DNA from: Aquabacterium sp.
Lineage (GTDB): Bacteria > Pseudomonadota > Gammaproteobacteria > Burkholderiales > Burkholderiaceae_C
Direction: 5' to 3'
NCBI RefSeq assembly: GCF_016234775.1
Contig: NZ_JACRAH010000045.1
Span: 1 to 61,889, forward strand
DNA: 61,889 nt
This document shows positions 45,866 to 54,755 of this stretch, in pieces. The notes beneath the pieces are model-generated. The model saw nothing but the letters and a program-made list of their open reading frames with translations. It ran no database searches and was not told the origin of the DNA. Within the stretch, counting starts at the first letter, position 1. Each line of letters opens with the position of its first letter. The translations under genes were made by a program, and so were the position numbers.

Positions 45866-47194
45866 ATGTTTCTTTCCAGAGTCTCGCTGAGCAATGTACG
45901 GTCCATAGAGTCGATGACGCTCGACTTCTCAACCGGTCTAGGCAGCAATCGACGCTGGACCCTGCTGCTGGGTGAAAACGGTTGTGGCAAGAGCTCTGTT
46001 CTTAGGGCAACGGCGCTATTGTTGGCGGGTAGCGACGCACTGCCTGATCTGCTCGGTGAGCCCGATGCATGGATTCGAAACGGTGCCAAGCAATGTCGCA
46101 TCGAAGGCACGCTTGTGACGGCCAAGGGTGAATCCAGAGAGATCTCGTTGGTCATCAACCGGGGCGATCGCCTAAAGTCCATCTACGATCGAAACGGAAA
46201 TTCACTGGAGGCTCTTGACGCTGCGATCGCTCACGCGGATCGCAACTATTTCGTCCTTGGGTATGGCGTATCCAGGCGCCCGTCATCGGGCAAGTCCAGC
46301 GCAGCGGTCTTCGAGGAAAAAAAACGCTCACCGCGCGCCCAGGCCTTGGCAACCATGTTCTCGTCAGATGCGCCATTGGTCTCGCTCGAACAGTGGGCCA
46401 TGGACCTCGACTATCGCAAGGGCAGGAACTCAATAGCCGCTGTGCGATTCGCGCTGGACCGGCTGTTGCCAGAGATGAAGTTCATGGGTATCGATCGAAA
46501 GGAACGTCATCTAGTTTTCAACACCGTCGATGGTGAGGTGCCACTTAGCCAGCTCTCGGATGGATACCAGAACATGGCTGCGTGGTGCGGGGATCTGTTG
46601 TATCGGATAACGGAGGCTTTTCCTGATCGAAAGGACCCGCTCAACGCGCGAGGCGTGCTTCTCATCGATGAACTCGATCTTCACCTGCATCCTGCATGGC
46701 GCCGAAAGCTCGTTAACTTCCTTTCCGACACATTGCCGAACTTCCAATTCTTGGCCACCACGCACTCAGCACTGACGGCTCAGCAAAGTGGGGAAGGTGA
46801 ACTCTACGTGATTCGCCGAGAAGGAACCAAGCAACGACCGACCTTAGTGCCCTTTAGCGGGGAGCCGCGAAAGATGATGTTGCATCAACTTCTGATGAGT
46901 CCGATGTTCGGATTGGCATCAATGGACTCTGTAGAGGTTGAACAAGCTCGCGCGGACATGCGAAGGCTTCGTGATAAGAAGTCAGCGCTTACGGCATCAG
47001 AGCGAGCACAAATGGTTCACTTGCGGCAAGTGCTACAAGCGGCGCCAGATTGGGATGCCGTGCCGCATTACGCCCGTGAGCAGGTTGCATTGCTAAAGGA
47101 CATCAAGACTTCCATGTTGAAGGAGGGGGAGCGCACGACTGTTTCCGCGAAGAAGCTGCAGACTACGCTCAAGTCCTTGGGGAGCAAGAAGTGA
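45866..47194 (+). CDS. ptuA: Septu defence ATPase PtuA-like
   Basis: AAA/ABC-type ATPase of 442 residues. It begins FLSRVSLSNVRSIESMTLDF, with Walker A LLGENGCGKSS, ABC-like signature region SQLSDGYQN, Walker B GVLLIDELDLHLHP and switch His in ATTHS. These are the features of OLD/PtuA-type ATPases. With the HNH partner encoded next it forms a Septu antiphage system in which ATP-bound PtuA restrains the nuclease until nucleotide drops. The ATG at 45866 is chosen (good ribosome binding site) over a TTG 30 bases upstream. The stop overlaps the ptuB start as GTGA. Confidence 0.87.
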   Translation: MFLSRVSLSNVRSIESMTLDFSTGLGSNRRWTLLLGENGCGKSSVLRATALLLAGSDALPDLLGEPDAWIRNGAKQCRIEGTLVTAKGESREISLVINRGDRLKSIYDRNGNSLEALDAAIAHADRNYFVLGYGVSRRPSSGKSSAAVFEEKKRSPRAQALATMFSSDAPLVSLEQWAMDLDYRKGRNSIAAVRFALDRLLPEMKFMGIDRKERHLVFNTVDGEVPLSQLSDGYQNMAAWCGDLLYRITEAFPDRKDPLNARGVLLIDELDLHLHPAWRRKLVNFLSDTLPNFQFLATTHSALTAQQSGEGELYVIRREGTKQRPTLVPFSGEPRKMMLHQLLMSPMFGLASMDSVEVEQARADMRRLRDKKSALTASERAQMVHLRQVLQAAPDWDAVPHYAREQVALLKDIKTSMLKEGERTTVSAKKLQTTLKSLGSKK

Positions 47195-48033
47195 TTAAGC
47201 TTCAACGAACACGCGCCGCCAATCAATTGAAGGGGTTCACAGGTGCGGCGCTCGAATCCAAGCTCGAAAGGCTACTTGGCTACTACTACGACGGCGGCGG
47301 AACGGTTGATTTCAAGCCCAAAACCAGACAGGTCTGGTCCAAGGCAAAGGCGCAGCTCAAGCTAGAGTCGTCAAACAAGTGCGCCTACTGTGAGGCCGAC
47401 ACTGCCGCGGTGGCCCATGGTGACGTCGAACATTTCCGCCCCAAGAGCGAGTACTGGTGGCTCGCATATTGCTACGACAACTACACCTTCAGTTGTCAGA
47501 TCTGCAATCAGACTTATAAGAGCAATTTTTTCCCCATCGTGGGAAAGAAATTGCCCCGTCCGAAGCTGCCTGCCGTAGTGCCGACTGATCCGGCAAGGCT
47601 TGCGAAGGTGGTCTCTAGCCTTTGTCCGGACCCCGCCAAAGCGACCGATGCGGCCGTCAAGAAGCTGCTTTCAGCAGAAAACGCCGATCTGCCTGATCCC
47701 TACTTGATAGATCCGGAACGGTTGTTCGCCTGGAGGGCTGATCCCGACACCAAGGAGGTCTGGATCGTTGCGAAGGGGGGTACCGTTCGCGCCAAGCGCG
47801 CTCTCAAGGCTGCTGAGTCAGTCCTGGGCCTCAATCGGTCGGAGTTACTGCGATTGCGCTGGAATCACTACGATGAGTTGGAGACCTTGGTCCTCGTGCT
47901 GCAGGAAGGCAACTTCTCCGATGACAAAAAGCTGCAGATTCTGGAAAAGGTCAAACGCCTCGCAGGCAGTGACCGTCCATTCGCTGCCATGAAGCGCTTT
48001 TACCTGAGGTCTTGGGGACTTTTGCCCAATTAG
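47191..48033 (+). CDS. ptuB: Septu HNH nuclease PtuB-like
   Basis: Protein of 280 residues with GTG start. The HNH nuclease core is seen at residues 66-110: CAYCEAD, then VEHFRPKSEYWWL and CQICNQTYK, giving two zinc CxxC knuckles around the catalytic His. The C-terminal half is helical. It is translationally coupled to ptuA. In characterised Septu systems PtuB degrades DNA in complex with PtuA. The pair is convergent with the AP2-like gene 55 bases downstream. Confidence 0.87.
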   Translation: MIKLQRTRAANQLKGFTGAALESKLERLLGYYYDGGGTVDFKPKTRQVWSKAKAQLKLESSNKCAYCEADTAAVAHGDVEHFRPKSEYWWLAYCYDNYTFSCQICNQTYKSNFFPIVGKKLPRPKLPAVVPTDPARLAKVVSSLCPDPAKATDAAVKKLLSAENADLPDPYLIDPERLFAWRADPDTKEVWIVAKGGTVRAKRALKAAESVLGLNRSELLRLRWNHYDELETLVLVLQEGNFSDDKKLQILEKVKRLAGSDRPFAAMKRFYLRSWGLLPN

Positions 48034-48087
48034 AGCTCTTTTTTGCCCTGGGTATCCGCATGTCTTGACCGATGCCAAGCAGCCAAG

Positions 48088-48618
48088 TTATTCAGTCGGC
48101 TTCTGCATAGTTGTTTTTGCCGGGACCACAGTGTCCAAAAGGTATGTCGGCACACGCCTTTGCAGGTAACCGTCCAGTTCAGCAACAAATGCATTTCTCG
48201 CATTCACTGCTAGCTCGTAGGCCTTGCCTTCACCATATTTCTCAACTGAAAAGCTCTTCTTCCTTGGAGGCTTGAGGCCGGCAGGGGTTCGAGCTTCCCA
48301 AGAGACATGGACGCGAACATTGCCGGCGCGATCCTTCTTTAACGTTCTCATCAAGTAGACGCCTGGATGTCCTGATGAGTTGTTTCTACGTTCGATAGAG
48401 CAGTATGCGGCGAGAGTCATTGTCTTGACCATGCTGGCAATTTCATCGCGCCATGCAATGGCGGCCAGGAGGGCAGCCTCCGTGCCTCCATGTCGAGAGG
48501 CCGTGAAGCACTTGCGATACTCATTGCCTTGCCTGCAAATTTCAACACTCCATCCTCGCTGACCGCCGGAGCAGACAGGCTTGATGGCGTACAGCTTCTG
48601 ACTGAGTTGCTTTGACAT
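48088..48618 (-). CDS. AP2/ERF-like DNA-binding protein at the end of the VgrG module
   Basis: Protein of about 176 residues made of two related halves. The first has GWSVEICRQGNEYRKCFTAS then a helix (TEAALLAAIAWRDEI). The second has VRVHVSWEA, KKSFSVEKYGEGKAYELAV. Three strands then a helix is the AP2/ERF pattern used by bacterial and phage DNA-binding domains. Known AP2-like bacterial proteins are often in homing endonucleases or mobile regions. It lies 20 bases after the immunity fragment and in the same direction. The start is uncertain (48618 or 48630). Confidence 0.6.
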   Translation of the reverse strand: MSKQLSQKLYAIKPVCSGGQRGWSVEICRQGNEYRKCFTASRHGGTEAALLAAIAWRDEIASMVKTMTLAAYCSIERRNNSSGHPGVYLMRTLKKDRAGNVRVHVSWEARTPAGLKPPRKKSFSVEKYGEGKAYELAVNARNAFVAELDGYLQRRVPTYLLDTVVPAKTTMQKPTE

Positions 48619-48639
48619 GCTCGAACCCATTCGAATCAA

Positions 48640-48897
48640 TCAATACTTATCGGGATAGTCCTGAAGTCGGAGGATCTGCACACTGGATACGCCTCCAAAA
48701 ATTGCTGCCAAGGATTGGTGAACTACGGCAAAGCCCTCTTGAGTGCTGCCCATTTGGAACAGCAAGCGACTCTGCTTGTCCACATGATCGAGTACCTTGT
48801 CATCCAAGTTGAACTTATAGACCTGATGGAGTTCGACTCCACCTAGCTCTAGCGGTGGTTCTGCTTGGTGTAAAGACCGTAACCTCTCCAAGCACGA
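48640..48897 (-). pseudogene. Fragment of a second DUF1629-like immunity gene
   Basis: About 85 codons whose translation matches the C-terminal end of the preceding immunity protein (PPLELGGVELHQVYKFNLDD against PPLSIGGMDFYQVYQFSLDE, and LLFQMGS against LVFQMGA). It begins directly after the stop of the full copy, in another frame, and has no start codon of its own. It is best read as the surviving tail of a tandem duplicate. Confidence 0.75.
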
Positions 48898-48898
48898 A

Positions 48899-49537
48899 TC
48901 AGTACTCGTCTTCGAAGTGCGGAACGGCAATGACCTGAGCTCCTCCTGCCCGAGTGAATAGGCCTGCGACCGAGCGATGTGCAAAGACAAATGGATCAAG
49001 TGATGCACCCATCTGGAAAACCAGGCGCTCCTCAATTGGCGTCGTATCGAGTACCCCTTCGTCCAAGCTGAACTGGTAGACCTGATAGAAGTCCATTCCT
49101 CCGATACTGAGGGGCGGATTGCTTTGCGAGAAATCCGATTTGGCGCGATCCCAACAATCGAGTCTGCTCAGGAACGTCATGAACCAATAGTCTTCGTTCC
49201 ATGTACCCCAGTCATCGACGTAGATGGCTGGTTGCAGTGCCACGTTGGGCATGTCGAGGTGGAGCAATTTTTCCCGAAGAGCTCCGCTGATGACAGGGTG
49301 CGCGCCTGCAAATAGCACTTCGGGCGGGTGCTTGATCGTCGTGCGCCCGTACTTCGTGTTGTAGTCAGATGCTCCGTTTCTAAACAATAGAGGTTTGCTT
49401 CCTACAGGCAGAACCGAGTGCTCAAACGGAAGCTTGGCCGTAGCTTCGTCAGGCGTGAGAAACGGAAAGACATTGGTATTGAGATCATCCTGACGAGGCA
49501 GGACAATCATGTAGTACTCCTGATCGTACTTGCTCAT
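48899..49537 (-). CDS. DUF1629/Imm11-like immunity protein
   Basis: Cytoplasmic protein of 212 residues resembling DUF1629 (Imm11) proteins found beside type VI effectors. Recognisable is the C-terminal block SIGGMDFYQVYQFSLDE and ERLVFQMGA. It starts 2 bases after the stop of the AHH nuclease gene behind a GGAG site, so it is coupled to it and is the obvious candidate antidote. The ATG at 49537 is chosen; the open frame extends upstream into the toxin gene. Confidence 0.75.
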   Translation of the reverse strand: MSKYDQEYYMIVLPRQDDLNTNVFPFLTPDEATAKLPFEHSVLPVGSKPLLFRNGASDYNTKYGRTTIKHPPEVLFAGAHPVISGALREKLLHLDMPNVALQPAIYVDDWGTWNEDYWFMTFLSRLDCWDRAKSDFSQSNPPLSIGGMDFYQVYQFSLDEGVLDTTPIEERLVFQMGASLDPFVFAHRSVAGLFTRAGGAQVIAVPHFEDEY

Positions 49538-49539
49538 TC

Positions 49540-50241
49540 TTATTCTCCGACAACAGGTGTGTAGCGCCCGATGGGGTGGTACTTGATGCTTTCCTTGCGC
49601 TGCCCTGAGCCTTGACATCCAAGGTGACTGCGTTCAGTCGGGCAGCGACGACTGTCATCATGATTGCCCACTGAGTCGACTCCAGCGCATCCAACATGGT
49701 TGCCCAACGAGAAGTGATCTGCGATGTTTGTGAGGCGGGCTCGCTTTGGCCGGTCAACGATTGTGTCAAGGATCTCTCGGCTGAGTGCGTCCAACTTTGT
49801 TTTGACGACGCCACGCGCTGGATCGTCCAGTCCTGTGCATTGCCGCTCCAACGCAAGCTTGAGGCCATGTATCCGAGTGGCAATCATCGAGTGATAGCTG
49901 AAAGGATGCTCGTCGTCATCGTAATCGTCCTCTTCAGAATCTAACCTCGGGGGGCGTTCACTGATCGCAGTGTGATCGCCTCGATGGGGCTGCACTTTCA
50001 GATGGCATGCACCCTGAAGCGTGCAGGGTAGGAAAACAAGGTTCGGTCCCAGGTTAATGTCGTATCCAAACTCTTCCAGCTTGGCGCCCATGCCCGACAT
50101 CTTCACGCCTTCGGCAGAAATGATGTGATGAGCTTGCATGCGTACACCTTGGTTCTTCGGGTGCGTCAGCTTTCCTTTGATGGATCTGTTCATCAGGCCA
50201 AGGTACTTGCTGTCCTTGGAAGTGTTTCCTCTCAGAAGCAT
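49540..50241 (-). CDS. AHH-type HNH nuclease toxin
   Basis: Protein of 233 residues. The AHH nuclease signature is MQAHHIIS (A37-H38-H39), followed by GYDIN (D61, N63), N67 and then H80 and HRGDH (86-90). These are the metal-binding and catalytic positions of the AHH branch of HNH nucleases used as polymorphic toxins. The frame is open upstream to 50460, overlapping the preceding gene by 200 bases, but an ATG at 50241 after an AAGAAGAAG stretch gives a clean start 17 bases after that gene's stop. An acidic loop (EEDDYDDDE) follows the core. It is probably delivered through the VgrG encoded upstream. Confidence 0.78.
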   Translation of the reverse strand: MLLRGNTSKDSKYLGLMNRSIKGKLTHPKNQGVRMQAHHIISAEGVKMSGMGAKLEEFGYDINLGPNLVFLPCTLQGACHLKVQPHRGDHTAISERPPRLDSEEDDYDDDEHPFSYHSMIATRIHGLKLALERQCTGLDDPARGVVKTKLDALSREILDTIVDRPKRARLTNIADHFSLGNHVGCAGVDSVGNHDDSRRCPTERSHLGCQGSGQRKESIKYHPIGRYTPVVGE

Positions 50242-50258
50242 GGTCTTCTTCTTGATGA

Positions 50259-51482
50259 TTATTTGTAGACGACGATTCCTCGCGGACCGCGCGGGGTTCT
50301 GTGTGCAGTACTGCCGCAACGTCTGCAGCGAATGTCTCGCTTGATCAGAGAGCGCTTGGCACCCAGTTTTTGCTGAGTCTTGCCGCGCAAGCGAAGGCCC
50401 TTTAATCGAGCAACAACCAACTTCTCGCCAAGATCCTGCAGCCGATTGGCAGCGTCGCAAAGTGTCTCGATCATCCGAATGAACGCATCCAGGGCTTCTT
50501 TCGCCTTCTCAATCTTGCGTGCTGCATTGGCAACTTTGGCGCTGCTCATCGCCAAGCGAGTGACCAGGGCCGTCACACGAGCAGCAACAGCAGCACCAGC
50601 GGTAAGAAGCGCAGAGATGATGATCATCACCACCTCAATCAGGATGTACATGGCGCCTTTACCGGCAATGTAGGCCAGGAAGTTGGGCGGGACGGCCTCC
50701 ATCATCAGCCCCACATAAGCCATGAATGTCACTGCGCTGTCGTGATCACTGATGATCTCCAGCACCGCATAGAAATTCGGGTTGTTCTTGATCTCCTTGG
50801 CGAGCGCGGGATCAATGTCCTTCACCACTGTGTCTACGAAGGATTGAACGCCCTTGATGTCACCGCTGGCGATCAGCTCGGGTACGCCCAGGATGGCTTG
50901 CCTGTGCGCATAAAACTTCTGGGCCTTCTCCACCATCTCTTTGGTGGTTTCAACTGCCTCATTGACTGTCTTGGCGTACTGCTGCAGCTCAGCCTCGTAG
51001 GTTTTCTCGACCTCTTCAATCTGCGCAGACCACCATCCCCAACTACGTAAGGTTGTGTCTTGTGAACTGTTGAGTTGTTGCACCTTGTTGTAGGTTGCAT
51101 TCGCCTTGTTCACGATGTCCTGGGTAGTCTTGCTGGCGTAGTCATAGCCTGCATCGACAGCCGATCCGGCCATGGATTTGACCTTGCCACCCAGCTCTAC
51201 CCAAGTCTCCTTTTTGAACATGTCCTTGAAGTCATCCGTCCAGGCACCGGCGCCATCACCTGCGCCTTGACGCACGCTTCTAGCGATAGAGAGCAAAGGA
51301 CCAGAATCCCATTCCCTCTGAAATGGCAGCATGTATTCAACCAGCCCTTCATATGCGCCGTGCAATTGCAAGACAAGCAATGACCGGTCGTCTTCGATCT
51401 CTTTTTCTGTGATGTTTGGTACGGCGGTAATCGAGACATCCCCGCTCTTAGGGACCATGACCTGCCAATCTTTCTCAGCCAT
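50259..51482 (-). CDS. VgrG-linked effector-like protein with membrane helices
   Basis: Protein of 407 residues encoded directly after vgrG (no spacer). It has a polar N-terminus, a long coiled coil (about 145-195), a hydrophobic region with two or three membrane helices (about 255-310, YILIEVVMIIISALLTAGAA) and a basic C-terminus with a CRRC motif. Many type VI effectors have such helical and membrane segments ahead of a C-terminal toxin. Here the toxin domain is in the next gene, so this may be its delivery partner or an effector split by frameshift. Confidence 0.7.
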   Translation of the reverse strand: MAEKDWQVMVPKSGDVSITAVPNITEKEIEDDRSLLVLQLHGAYEGLVEYMLPFQREWDSGPLLSIARSVRQGAGDGAGAWTDDFKDMFKKETWVELGGKVKSMAGSAVDAGYDYASKTTQDIVNKANATYNKVQQLNSSQDTTLRSWGWWSAQIEEVEKTYEAELQQYAKTVNEAVETTKEMVEKAQKFYAHRQAILGVPELIASGDIKGVQSFVDTVVKDIDPALAKEIKNNPNFYAVLEIISDHDSAVTFMAYVGLMMEAVPPNFLAYIAGKGAMYILIEVVMIIISALLTAGAAVAARVTALVTRLAMSSAKVANAARKIEKAKEALDAFIRMIETLCDAANRLQDLGEKLVVARLKGLRLRGKTQQKLGAKRSLIKRDIRCRRCGSTAHRTPRGPRGIVVYK

Positions 51483-54400
51483 TTAGACTTCCTTGCGAAC
51501 GCTTGCCGATTCAATGGCGGTCTTGCCTGCCACATCGATCTTCAGGTTATCCAGTGGCCATGAGGTGCCCCAGGCATCGTCATAGAGGCCCTCAACTGAA
51601 ACCCAAGAGGTTTCGCTGTTGGGCATAACTGGCATCGTGTAGTTCTGAGTGCCTCCACCAACCATCGATTTCTGTCCCGCCTGCACGGTGATCTTGCCCG
51701 GGCACTGCGCCGTGAAGCTGCCACCCTCAATCGTGATGCTCGCCCCACCGCTCACCGCCAGCGTCACCTTCTTGGCAGCGGCAATGTTCACCACCCCACT
51801 CGCCGTCTTCAACTGCAACTCCTGCTTGGCCGCAATCTGCGCCGGGCCGGCTTGAGCCTGCATGTCGATCGGGCCTTGGGCGGCGATCACGGTCAGGCCT
51901 TTGCCTGCAGCTTCCGAACCGGGTTGAATCGCGCCGGCCAACAAGCCAATGGCCTGCCCCGTGTGGATGCGAGCCTGGCCACCCACTGCAAAGTGCGTGT
52001 CCTGCCCGCTGGCGATCTGGGTGGTGTCTTGCGCACTCAGGTGCAGGTCCTGGCCAGCCGTTAGGCCGATGCCGGCTTTGCCGACCAGGGCGATGTTGGG
52101 ATCCGCCATGTGCGGTACTTTGCTCTGGCCCGTGCGGGTGGCTTTGTCTGCCGCGTCTGCCTGGGCATTGGCCAGGCTGCTGGTGCTGACCATGCCGCTG
52201 AGGCTCTTGCTCAAGGCTGCCGAAGGGGCGGCCTTGTCGTCCAGGTTGCTCTTGTTGCCGCCCACGCTGCCGGCTGTTGTGGCCAGCCCAACTGTCTGGT
52301 GGGTGCCTGCGGCCTGGTGGAAGGTGCTGGCCAGTTGCTGGGCCTGTTTGGCCAGGGCCATGCCGGGGGCGTTGTCGCCGGCCGGGGTGCTGGTTTGGCC
52401 GAGGCCGTTGCCCAGCCCGAAGGTGCTGAGCATCACGCCGCGCGCAGCGCGCAGGCCGCCCCAGGCGTCGGTGCGCAATTCGAAGCCTTGGCCGCGGAAG
52501 CTGCCGCGGTGGTTGTCAGCCTGGTGCAGCAGGTGGCCCATTTGTAGCCAGGTCTGGCTTTGGGTGCTGTGCAGTTGGGTGCGTAGTTGGCCGGGGGTGT
52601 CGTCGAACACGAGCTGGTTGTAGCCGCTGCCACCAAACTCCTTGCTCTTGACGCCGCTGAGCGCTGCTGCGTTGTTCTGGCCTTCGCTGCCTTCGGTGGC
52701 CGCATTGGGGGCAGCACCGTGCCAGGCAGGGCTGTGGCCGCCGGAGCCGGCGCCCACCAGGTTCATCTGGCTGCTGGGGCTGAGGTCGGTGGATTCGGCC
52801 AGGGCAGCGGAGTCGGCTTCAGCGGCCTGGCCGCCGGGTGTGCGGGGCACACCGGATTCGCCTCGGCCGTTGTAGAGCGCGGCCATGACGAAGGGACGGT
52901 CGATGTCGTTGCCCAGGAAGCCGACCAGCACTTCTTGCCCGATGCGGGGGATGAACTGGTGGCCCATGCCAGGGCCTGCCAGGCGCTGCATGACGCGCAG
53001 CCAGCAGCTGTGGTCGATGTTGGCGCGCTGGGGCGCAAAGGCATTGGCTTGCCAGTGGAACTTGACCTTGATGCGGCCAAGCTGGTCGGTGTAGAGCTCG
53101 TCGGCGCCGCTGGCGTTCACGTTGCCGCCCGGGCCCACGACGATGGCGGTTTGCGGGCCCAGTGCGGTGGGCCTGGGGCGGGGGCGCAGGCCCGTGTCGT
53201 CCATCAGCACGGCCCGCCAGGGCACGTTGCGGCGCAGGGCCTGGAACTGGCAGGCAAAGCCGCTTTGGCCGGCTTGCTGGTGCAGGGCTGCCCGGTCCAC
53301 GGGGATGTGGTCGCGGCCACCTGCGGCGTTATCCAGGGCAGGCAGATCGGCTTCGCCCAGAGTCTGGGCAATGCGGTGGCTCAGGTCCTTGGGCAGGTTG
53401 TTGATGCCGACCACGTCACAGCGGGTCACGAAGAACTGTTTGTCGTCGTCACTCAGGCCGAAGGCTGACAGCGGATCGAGCGTGGATTGGGTGACGGCAA
53501 ACCAGGTGCCGGCGCGCAGGGTGCGCACGGTGCCGCGGCCCAGCCAGGTCTTGTAGCGGGCTTCGTGGGCTTCTTGCAGTCGGGTGGCGGCGAACTGGGC
53601 TTCGGCGTTGTTGCCAAAGACGAAATCGCCCGTAGGGTCATAGCTGGTGAGCCAGCTTTGCAGGCTGGTGGCCTCGTTGCCGCCCCAGTCGTGGGCGGTG
53701 GGGGCATCGGCCGTGATGGCGGCGTTGGCCTTGTAGTCCCAACCTTGCACGGCGGTGGCCGTGGGGCCGATCTGGCGCATGCTGCCCAGGGCCTGGATGC
53801 TGTCTTGCGCCTCCTGGCTGCTGCTGCGGTGGTAGCGAATGCCGGCGCCGCCCAGGCTGCTGGCGCTGATGGCGTCTTCGGGTTGCTGGCTGCTGTTGGT
53901 GAAAAAGACGAGGGTGTGGCCGCCCGGTGCGGCTTCGGCTTCTTCCACACGCCAGCAAATGCCTTCTTCGGCCAGCAGGCGTTGAACGAAGGCCAGATCG
54001 GTTTCGCGGTATTGCACGCAGTAGGCGCGGCGGCCGGCGTTGCGGGCGAACAGGCCTTCGGCCACATAACGTTCGACGTCATCGTCCCATTTCCAGGCGG
54101 CGATGGTGTCGTGGTCGGCGAAGACGTCTTCCACGATCTCGACCACGGATTGGTCTTGCCAGACGCGGCTGTTGAGCGTGTGGCCCAGCAGCGCGATCCA
54201 GGGTTGTACCAGCAGGCCCTTGCGGGCAAAGCCGCCATCGGCTTCGAGCGAGCGGGCTTCGGTCACGTAGCCGCTGCGGCGGGCGCGGCTGCCGTCGGCC
54301 AGCGTGGTCTGCAGGGTGATGGGGCGGGCGTAGAGCTGCTTGAGCTCGACGTGGGTGTTGAGCACCAGGGCGTTGATGTAGAGCGAAAACGGCTCGGATA

Positions 54401-54593
54401 CGGCCTCGTGCAACGCGAAGCTCTCGACCATCAGGTCGGCGGGCAGGCTGCGCTCGCTGCTGGGTGCACTCAGGGTGTAGAGGCGGGTTTCGCTAGCCCA
54501 CTGCCCAAAGAGTGCAGTGAGTGCTTTATCCACGATCGTGCTCAGTGATGGCAATGCAGAAGCAAGCTCACCAGGCAAAGATGGCAAAGCCAT
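51483..54593 (-). CDS. vgrG: Type VI secretion spike protein VgrG (TssI)
   Basis: Spike protein of 1036 residues. N-terminal gp27-like part (SFALHEAVSEPFSLYINAL; RETDLAFVQRLLAEEGICWR), gp5-like OB domain (GRIKVKFHWQ; SCWLRVMQRLAGPGMGHQF; IGQEVLVGFLGNDIDRP), then DUF2345 beta-repeats and an extra C-terminal domain (VSVEGLYDDAWGTSWPL) of the kind that binds effectors. It trimerises at the tip of the T6SS tube. No other T6SS structural gene is in the window, so this is an orphan module. The ATG at 54593 is chosen; the frame extends to 54722 without support. Confidence 0.95.
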   Translation of the reverse strand: MALPSLPGELASALPSLSTIVDKALTALFGQWASETRLYTLSAPSSERSLPADLMVESFALHEAVSEPFSLYINALVLNTHVELKQLYARPITLQTTLADGSRARRSGYVTEARSLEADGGFARKGLLVQPWIALLGHTLNSRVWQDQSVVEIVEDVFADHDTIAAWKWDDDVERYVAEGLFARNAGRRAYCVQYRETDLAFVQRLLAEEGICWRVEEAEAAPGGHTLVFFTNSSQQPEDAISASSLGGAGIRYHRSSSQEAQDSIQALGSMRQIGPTATAVQGWDYKANAAITADAPTAHDWGGNEATSLQSWLTSYDPTGDFVFGNNAEAQFAATRLQEAHEARYKTWLGRGTVRTLRAGTWFAVTQSTLDPLSAFGLSDDDKQFFVTRCDVVGINNLPKDLSHRIAQTLGEADLPALDNAAGGRDHIPVDRAALHQQAGQSGFACQFQALRRNVPWRAVLMDDTGLRPRPRPTALGPQTAIVVGPGGNVNASGADELYTDQLGRIKVKFHWQANAFAPQRANIDHSCWLRVMQRLAGPGMGHQFIPRIGQEVLVGFLGNDIDRPFVMAALYNGRGESGVPRTPGGQAAEADSAALAESTDLSPSSQMNLVGAGSGGHSPAWHGAAPNAATEGSEGQNNAAALSGVKSKEFGGSGYNQLVFDDTPGQLRTQLHSTQSQTWLQMGHLLHQADNHRGSFRGQGFELRTDAWGGLRAARGVMLSTFGLGNGLGQTSTPAGDNAPGMALAKQAQQLASTFHQAAGTHQTVGLATTAGSVGGNKSNLDDKAAPSAALSKSLSGMVSTSSLANAQADAADKATRTGQSKVPHMADPNIALVGKAGIGLTAGQDLHLSAQDTTQIASGQDTHFAVGGQARIHTGQAIGLLAGAIQPGSEAAGKGLTVIAAQGPIDMQAQAGPAQIAAKQELQLKTASGVVNIAAAKKVTLAVSGGASITIEGGSFTAQCPGKITVQAGQKSMVGGGTQNYTMPVMPNSETSWVSVEGLYDDAWGTSWPLDNLKIDVAGKTAIESASVRKEV

Positions 54594-54755
54594 GGCTGGT
54601 CCCTGTAATTTCGGTTTATTTGGAGTCAGATTCTCGGTGAGGACATCTTCTCCGCACGCCCCTCTGTTGGGTGAGCATGCAACCGGCTGTAACCAGACAA
54701 CCGCTATGGAGCAAACCACCATCTACACTGCCTAAAAGAAGTAATGGGAGTGGTT

